From: Gnetum montanum | Lineage: Eukaryota > Streptophyta > Gnetopsida > Gnetales > Gnetaceae | DNA length: 64,000 bases | Reading direction: 5' to 3' | Assembly: GCA_015680685.1 (NCBI GenBank) | Contig: MNCI01034296.1 | Coordinates: 361,073 to 425,072 of the forward strand | Shown: one piece after another, positions 58,701 to 64,000 of the stretch | Layout of the letters: each line of letters begins with the position of its first letter | Numbering within the stretch: position 1 is the first letter of the stretch | Position numbers and translations under genes: made by a program | Notes under the pieces: model-generated | What the model was told of the DNA's origin: nothing | What the model saw: the letters and a program-made list of their open reading frames with translations, nothing else | The model's database searches: none

Positions 58701-59492
58701 TTTGATTTTGTGCATGCCTTCTACATATGCACAAGTTAAACTCTCAATTGGTTTCATGCATTTTATGCTACTATCTGAATCAGCTATCCACCATTGGATG
58801 CCCTCCTACTTTGTGGCTACTACGTATAGACATCGTTGAATATTAACTTCTTGCACACATTGATTGCATGCCTTAATGGATGTGCTTTTGATGGACCAAA
58901 TCTTTTACACACAATTGCACCCACTGTCACTATACGTAATGCATGGAATACACTTCTCAATTTTTCCTGATTCATTCTCCTTAGATATTTCAAGAGATAG
59001 GTTCCTTATACCCATTTGCCCATCAACCATGCTTAACCAAGCCCTTCCCATGATGATGGGGAAGTTACTTTTGCAGTTGTCCACCCGGATTACCAGAAAA
59101 TCAGTAGGATAGGACCACCCACAAAGTATGGTCACAATGTCCTCTACTAATCCCAAAGGGACCATAATTGACTAATTTGCTAATTCTAAATGGATGTTGC
59201 TCTTCTTAAGAGGTGGTAGGTTCCAAGCTTTATACATATCATGGGAGATGAGGTTAACTCTACAACCAGAGTCAAGAAGAGCCTTACATGGCTCTTATCT
59301 GGCAATCTGTAGAAAGATGAGTGGACTTCCCAGATCAAATCTTTTTGTAGGAAGGTTATTAGCCTTGATCCAGTCAGAAACAACATGAGTTAACATTACA
59401 GTGCAGATCCTAGGTGACACTTGGTTTGAAGGATGCTCGAAGGTATTTGATGCAAAGGATGAGGGTACTAGAGAGGTAGGGTGATCAGCCAA
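55710..59492 (-). pseudogene. pol: E5 pol: protease, RT, RNase H, integrase (decayed)
   Basis: Protease about 59492-58905 has ALLDSG near 59285 and VNLIS, and ends with GRAWLSMVDGQMGIRDL-like sequence. RT 58301-57832 shows DFRLLNMTTFKDHFPF, MPFGLHNAPATFQRL and an active site VFMENYSTYG, so Asp-Asp is lost. RNase H about 57650-57150. Integrase 56970-55710 has ITPMSNGKTYVIVVVDYCTK in the core, and VEVTN near 56360 keeps the expected catalytic Glu. The C-terminal part holds PRDKVLYWNPTHVPQ and TLWEGPYIID, ending SCGGDGHPC then TAA at 55712-55710. Frameshifts and stops inactivate it. Confidence 0.84.
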
Positions 59493-61870
59493 AGTAGATT
59501 GTGAGGGCTAGAGAGGATTGTAGGGCTAGAAGAAAGGTCATTTCCTTGATCAATTATCCAAACCACTTGGTTGAAAAACTAGTTGTGAATGTATAGCCCT
59601 TGTAGCATTTCGTTGCTAAAGTTGTGGAGGAATTTCACCTTGCATGGATGAAGTAGGAGGTAGCTGAGTTGAAGGTGGAGGTGTAGGTGTAAAGGGATAT
59701 GGAGAATGATAAAGATACTTATATGGGTTTTCGCCTTGAGTGGATGATGAATGTGTTCAGTGGTACTTTGAAGGGTAATAATGATGCTGGAATGATGGAT
59801 GGCTTGCTAAACTTCTAGGGGAGACGAGCTACTGAACATAGTACCCATATGGATTTAGTTTCTTATAAGGGTATTGCTACCTTTGTGGTGGCATTCCCCA
59901 TGACTGTGGTTGGTACCACTTTTGGTACTATTCATAAGGTTGTGGAGGAGTTCCACTTGGGTAGTAAGCTTGTTATTGCTGGTGGAACTATCTTGGACTG
60001 CCTTGAGGACAATGCAATCATCTTGGAGCTTGCCTACGTGCTAGGTGGGGGTTTAATGCATACACTCTAGACTCTTGTAATTGTAACACCATAGGGCAAC
60101 ATCCATTTGAATGTTCATATTGATAGATGTCACATTTAGTTTCATCATTAGAGTTAGACTCCACAACTTCCTCTACTACAACAACTTTGCCCTTACCTCT
60201 TTGGTAGGCACATTCAGCTTCTTTTTGTCATCTACGATTATGATCACTATTTTTCTCTTTGGATTCTTCAAAAAATTTTAAAGTAACTAAAAAATTTTCA
60301 TCCAAAGAGTCTCAGAACTTGTCAACCTTGGCTGAAATGTCAAAAACAGATTTTATAATCTGCAAGGTTTTTCTATTCACCACTTCATCAAGTGATGAAT
60401 CCTCCTTGTCACAAAATTGAACCTCTCATTTTCCAATGGATGGATCCCTATTATACTCTTTAGCACTCTCCCTTTTTCATAGCTCACCTTCTTCTTTTGC
60501 TACCTACTCAATTAGCCTTTCTATTTGATGAGCTCTCATTTCAAACAAACTCCCTTCGGCATATACCCTAAGGATTCTGGTTTCTACCTTGAGTGCATCT
60601 ATGATGTGGTGAAGTTATTCCCTTTGAGAGTAACCATGGCTAGGACATCTATGTAGGAGTGAATAATATCGGCCCAAGGCGGCATCCAAGGTTCATGTGT
60701 TCCTTGTTTCTAGCCTTGGATTTTCCTTCTTAGATTAGACACTCTAGAGTATGTTTGATATTTATCATTGAACAGTTTTAACATGGTACTCCATCTTCGG
60801 ATAGATTCTAGTTTTAAGGGTCGGTACCAACTTTTGGCTTCCTTCATGAGTGTCCTTAGGCAAAGCTTGAGTTTCTACCACTCATTCTCGATGTTTTGTA
60901 AGGCACAAGCATCTTGAAAAGCCTGCAAATGTGTCTATGAATTAGAGTTGTATCCCCCCTCAAATCTTGGGATATTGTTTATATCTAGGCACTTGATCTG
61001 ACTATCCTTCATATGCCTAGTTGGAATTCTTACTACCTCCACAATGTTAAGCATACTTTGAGTTACTAGTAAAGGTTCATCATCATCACTGTGTTGATAA
61101 TGCCAATGATGATTTTAGCCACCCCTTCGATTTTGGTGACCTTCACAGTCATTATGATTTCGTTGATCACCTTCATCATGGTTGTTTCAATGGTGGCTTC
61201 TATGAGAACCATCAAATGAAGAGGAGCGTTTAGAATCAGATGAAGAGAATGAAGAGGAAGATGGACTACCACCGCCACCATAGTGTCCACCACCACTCTT
61301 ATGTTTTTTATGATCTCCATCATTAGATCCCTTATTATTGCAATGTTCTCCCGAGTCCCTACTTTGGCTATCACTCTTCCTTGAACCTGGTTCATGAATA
61401 GTTGATCGTAGCGTCAAGTTCACACCCTCACCATCATTAGCTAGCGGTGGAGAATCTTCATGTTGAGAACCTTCCAAAGGAGGAGCCTTATTGTCTTCTT
61501 GATCTAGTAGGAACAAGGGGTTAGTGTAATGTTTCCCCTTTGTGGCTTCATGGAGTCTTTCTTGATGTTTATCTCTCTTACGTTATGTTTCAACAAGATG
61601 ATAATTTCAAGTGTCATATCCATCCATAATGTGCTCTTCATGAAGATCTGCTATGCCCAACTTCTTAAGGGTTTTAATTAGCATTCCTGAGAAAAATCTA
61701 TTGGAGGGCAAAACAACGTTGCCCTCCATATCACACCACTGCATTTGTTCATCCTAATGTAGGATGAACATGAAATTCAATACAAACTCATTTGGATAAG
61801 TGTATACCACCTTGCATTCTTGTGGGATGGATGGTTTAGTATCGTCATGCTTACAAGAAGAAGAAAACAT
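59493..61870 (-). pseudogene. gag: E5 gag and linker (decayed)
   Basis: ATG at 61870 (MFSSSCKHDDTKPSIPQECK) leads to VVYTYPNEFVLNFMFILH. 61516-61187 encodes a Gly/Ser low-complexity run (HYGGGG, SSSSFSSSDSK). The retrotrans_gag core is about 60990-60580. The knuckle CDIYQYEHSNGCCP is about 60135-60090, with the second Cys changed to Tyr. The linker to protease is Pro/Gln/Tyr-rich. Gag would be the structural protein of the particle; this copy is dead. Confidence 0.74.
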
Positions 61871-62005
61871 TTTGTAAAATAAAATAAAATTGTAAGTGTG
61901 CTTTTATAGTTTATGTATAGTGGGACTGATATGAACTTTTAGGTTCATACAATAATATTAATGGTATTCACGTAGACCTAAATAGCACATGTTCCACACA
62001 AAAAA

Positions 62006-62023
62006 TCCCTAGCAATGGTGCCA
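62006..62023 (-). other. E5 primer-binding site (tRNA-Asp)
   Basis: On the minus strand TGGCACCATTGCTAGGGA, four transitions from the tRNA-Asp complement. Confidence 0.87.
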
Positions 62024-62024
62024 A

Positions 62025-62968
62025 TGATGAGCCGCAAGGTACCCCTATGCACAACCATATAAATCATAAAGCATTCACATGTGACTTGGTCAAATTCCAC
62101 AAACTTTATTGTTTCTAGTGCACTAGCCCTTTAGGAAGTGAATCTAGCCTTAAGATCCACCATTGTCCTTCCAATTACACTTGTGATACACATTGGTATG
62201 GTTAAGTGTAACTAACACATTTGATTTTTATCATTTGCTGTTTTATGTTTTGGGTGCTCGAAATGTAGGTAAAAGGAATTTGATTAACTAATCTGAATTA
62301 ATTAACTAACTATTATTAAGCTAATCCTAACATAAGTATCCGTTCTCACTTTCTGTACACATCTTAAACCCACATATCCACTGCTGGGCAACCAAACACT
62401 ACGCTACTGGGCATACCAAGCAATAACGTTGTTGGGATTACTAAGTGAATATGTGTTATGCTCGAAGTGGTCACACTTATGTATTTAATCTATCTAACTT
62501 AATAACCTCATTAATTCAATTATTAGGAAATAATTGCAAAATAATTAGGAATAATTAACAAATAATTGAAAACATTGAATGCATAAATAAGAGAGCTAGT
62601 CTATCCAAAGTGTTGCAAGGTTTATCAGAAAGCTCATCTTTATTGCAGCACACACTGTCATGCTCAGGTATAACAATGCTCAAATAAAGATCCATACACT
62701 CAATGACTCCTACTACGAGTACTTAGGGAAAAAATTCTAACTTTCAAATGGAAAAAATGCAAGAGCTTTACTAAAATTGAAATCCAGACTCCCCATAAAT
62801 GTGGTGGGTAGAGACATATTTATAGGCAATGAACAGACACTGCATCGACGAGGCATCATCAATGTAGGTCAAAATGCATCGACAAGGCCTTGTGAACGAG
62901 GCCTCATCAATGTAGTTGGCTGCATCAACGAGGCCTCGTCAACATAGACAACCAATGACAACTCATCA
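62025..62968 (-). repeat. E5 5' LTR
   Basis: Right copy of the E5 LTR, starting tgatgagccgcaagg and ending aactcatca. TATA box as tatttata at about 62817-62824. U3 62830-62968 holds four or five gcatcgacgaggcctcgtcaa-like repeats. Confidence 0.92.
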
Positions 62969-62973
62969 CCAAG

Positions 62974-63482
62974 CAATAACACTGCTAGGATTACCAAGAG
63001 AATACATATTACGCTTGAAGTGGTTGTACTTATGTGTGTAATCTATCTCATTTTATTTTCCTCATTAACGTAATAACTGGGAAATATTTAATAACTAATT
63101 GAAAACATTTAATAAATAACTAAAAACATTAAATGCATAAATAAAGTAGCTAATCTATCCAAAGTGTTGCAAGGTTTATCAAAAAGATCATCTTTATTGC
63201 TGCATTCACTATCATGCTCAAGTACAACAATGCTTGAATAAAGATCTGTACACTCAATGACTCTTGTTGCAGGCACTCAGGGAAAAATTCTAACTTTTAA
63301 ATGGAAAAAATGCAAAAGCTCCACTGCAACTACAATTTTCCTATTGCCATAAATGCAGTTGCATGCATGTATTTATAACTGACACATGATGGGGCCACAT
63401 CAACACATGATATGATGCATCAACTAGGCCTCGTCAACGAGGCCCAAATGACAAGGCCACATCGACAAAATGTGACTCATCA
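62974..63482 (-). repeat. E4 5' LTR, distal part
   Basis: Resumes the E4 LTR after the CCAAG duplication ('caataacactgctagg') and ends gactcatca at 63482. TATA as tatttata at 63370-63377. U3 with 'caactaggcctcgtcaacg' repeats. Confidence 0.88.
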
Positions 63483-63682
63483 ATCATTATTCTCATTAAT
63501 ATCATGTGTAGGTGGGAAGTTCACTTTATGTGTTAAACTCATGTTTAATAAGCTAGATCTTATATGTGTGTTTTGAGTTTTTATTTGTTTGGAAATTTAA
63601 ATTATAAATTGTTGAATACAAGGAACTTTAATAAAATCAACTAAATAGTATATATTGACATCATCACTAGTAATGATGTTAA
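63483..63682 (-). other. E6 leader fragment and decayed PBS
   Basis: About 180 bp of leader between the E4 LTR end and the E6 LTR, no gene. 63664-63681, read on the minus strand (TAACATCATTACTAGTGA), is a tRNA-Asp PBS decayed mostly by transitions. E4 thus inserted into the leader of another minus-strand element. Confidence 0.6.
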
Positions 63683-63781
63683 TGATGAGCAATGAGAGTT
63701 CATAATGTCCAACCATACAAGTCATAGGTGTACACACATGACCAAATCATAATCCGTAGATGAAAGAATATTGTATACTAG
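63683..63781 (-). repeat. E6 5' LTR, start only
   Basis: tgatgagcaatgagag... follows the PBS and resembles the start of the E3 LTR ('ccaaccatacaagtca', 'atgaccaaatc', 'gtatactag'). It is interrupted at 63781 by E7. Confidence 0.65.
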
Positions 63782-64000
63782 TGATGAATGGCGAGGTACC
63801 CCTACACTCAACCATAAGAATACGAGCGTACACGCGCGATCCGGTCGAACTCCGCAGACTAAATGCCTTAACACCACAAGAAACACTTGGGGTTAATCGT
63901 TCGTTGTCTTCCCAGGCTTGCTTGTAAGTGTCACGGTGTATGGTTAAGCAAGTCTGAGGTATGTGATTTTTTTGGTATTTTCGGCTTATCTTCTATGCTA
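63782..64000 (-). repeat. E7 LTR, start, running off the window
   Basis: A new tgatgaatggcgaggtaccc start with the same family layout, but CpG-rich (acgagcgtacacgcgcgatcc), so little decayed and probably recent. The likely target duplication is actag (63777-63781); the other side is outside the window. Confidence 0.68.

Larger units (their letters stand above)
49538..62968 (-). mobile_element. E5: complete Athila-like LTR retrotransposon inserted in the E4 LTR
   Basis: Both LTRs (49538-50492 and 62025-62968) are intact at the ends (tgatgag...ctaatca and tgatgag...ctcatca). The 5 bp CCAAG stands on both sides (49533-49537 and 62969-62973). PBS, gag, pol, spacer, U3-like promoter, intron, accessory ORF and PPT are all present in order, about 13.4 kb. 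This is the reference copy for the family in this window. All frames are interrupted by stops. Confidence 0.92.

Noticed and set aside
1-64000. tRNA, rRNA, CRISPR, microsatellite or host gene
   Set aside because: None could be supported: tRNA-like matches are only the 18-base primer sites, and all protein similarity belongs to retroelements.

Overview
This window is intergenic, transposon-built DNA from a large, repeat-rich seed-plant genome. The evidence is wall-to-wall Ty3/gypsy LTR retrotransposons of one Athila-like lineage (primer-binding sites complementary to plant tRNA-Asp), a plant-type L1 LINE, strong C-to-T/G-to-A decay, and no recognisable host gene, tRNA or rRNA. The species cannot be fixed from the sequence. 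Every protein-coding region seen is a broken relic, so coordinates of decayed genes are spans of homology, not open frames.

Layout, using my own labels E1 to E7. E1 (39-10399, + strand) has both LTRs and a CTAAT target duplication; it keeps gag and a downstream accessory ORF but has lost pol, and it carries a CpG-rich solo-LTR-like island (about 3590-4815). E1 sits inside an older minus-strand LTR remnant (1-38 plus 10400-10745). Next is a minus-strand LINE (10746-13103) split by E3 (13104-27012, - strand, flanked by TGTAA), with LINE sequence resuming at 27013. E2 (28161-38511, + strand) has gag and pol but almost no accessory ORF, and contains an apparent assembly error between two N characters (36573-36995). 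E2 lies inside the accessory ORF of E4 (- strand; body 38512-49139, 5' LTR 49140-49537 plus 62974-63482). E5 (49538-62968, - strand) is a full-length copy inserted into the 5' LTR of E4 with a CCAAG duplication. E4 lies in the leader of E6, whose LTR start (63683-63781) is cut by the CpG-rich LTR of E7 at the right edge.

Common element architecture, read 5' to 3': LTR (TGATGAG...CTCATCA), one spacer base, tRNA-Asp PBS, gag with a CX2CX3HX4C knuckle, protease, RT, RNase H, integrase, then an unusual 3' module. The module begins with a second copy of the polypurine tract at the end of pol, followed by conserved noncoding blocks, a short array of U3-like repeats with a TATA box, a short leader with a 5' splice donor in E4 and E5, a roughly 310-325 nt intron, and a 3' splice acceptor abutting the ATG of a roughly 900-codon accessory ORF. 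That protein has a basic N terminus, a middle part resembling the 'putative plant transposon protein' domain and a long coiled coil. The U3-like repeats upstream of the accessory ORF resemble the U3 of the same element rather than those of the other elements. This suggests a second, LTR-derived promoter dedicated to the accessory gene; it is the most interesting signal in the window.
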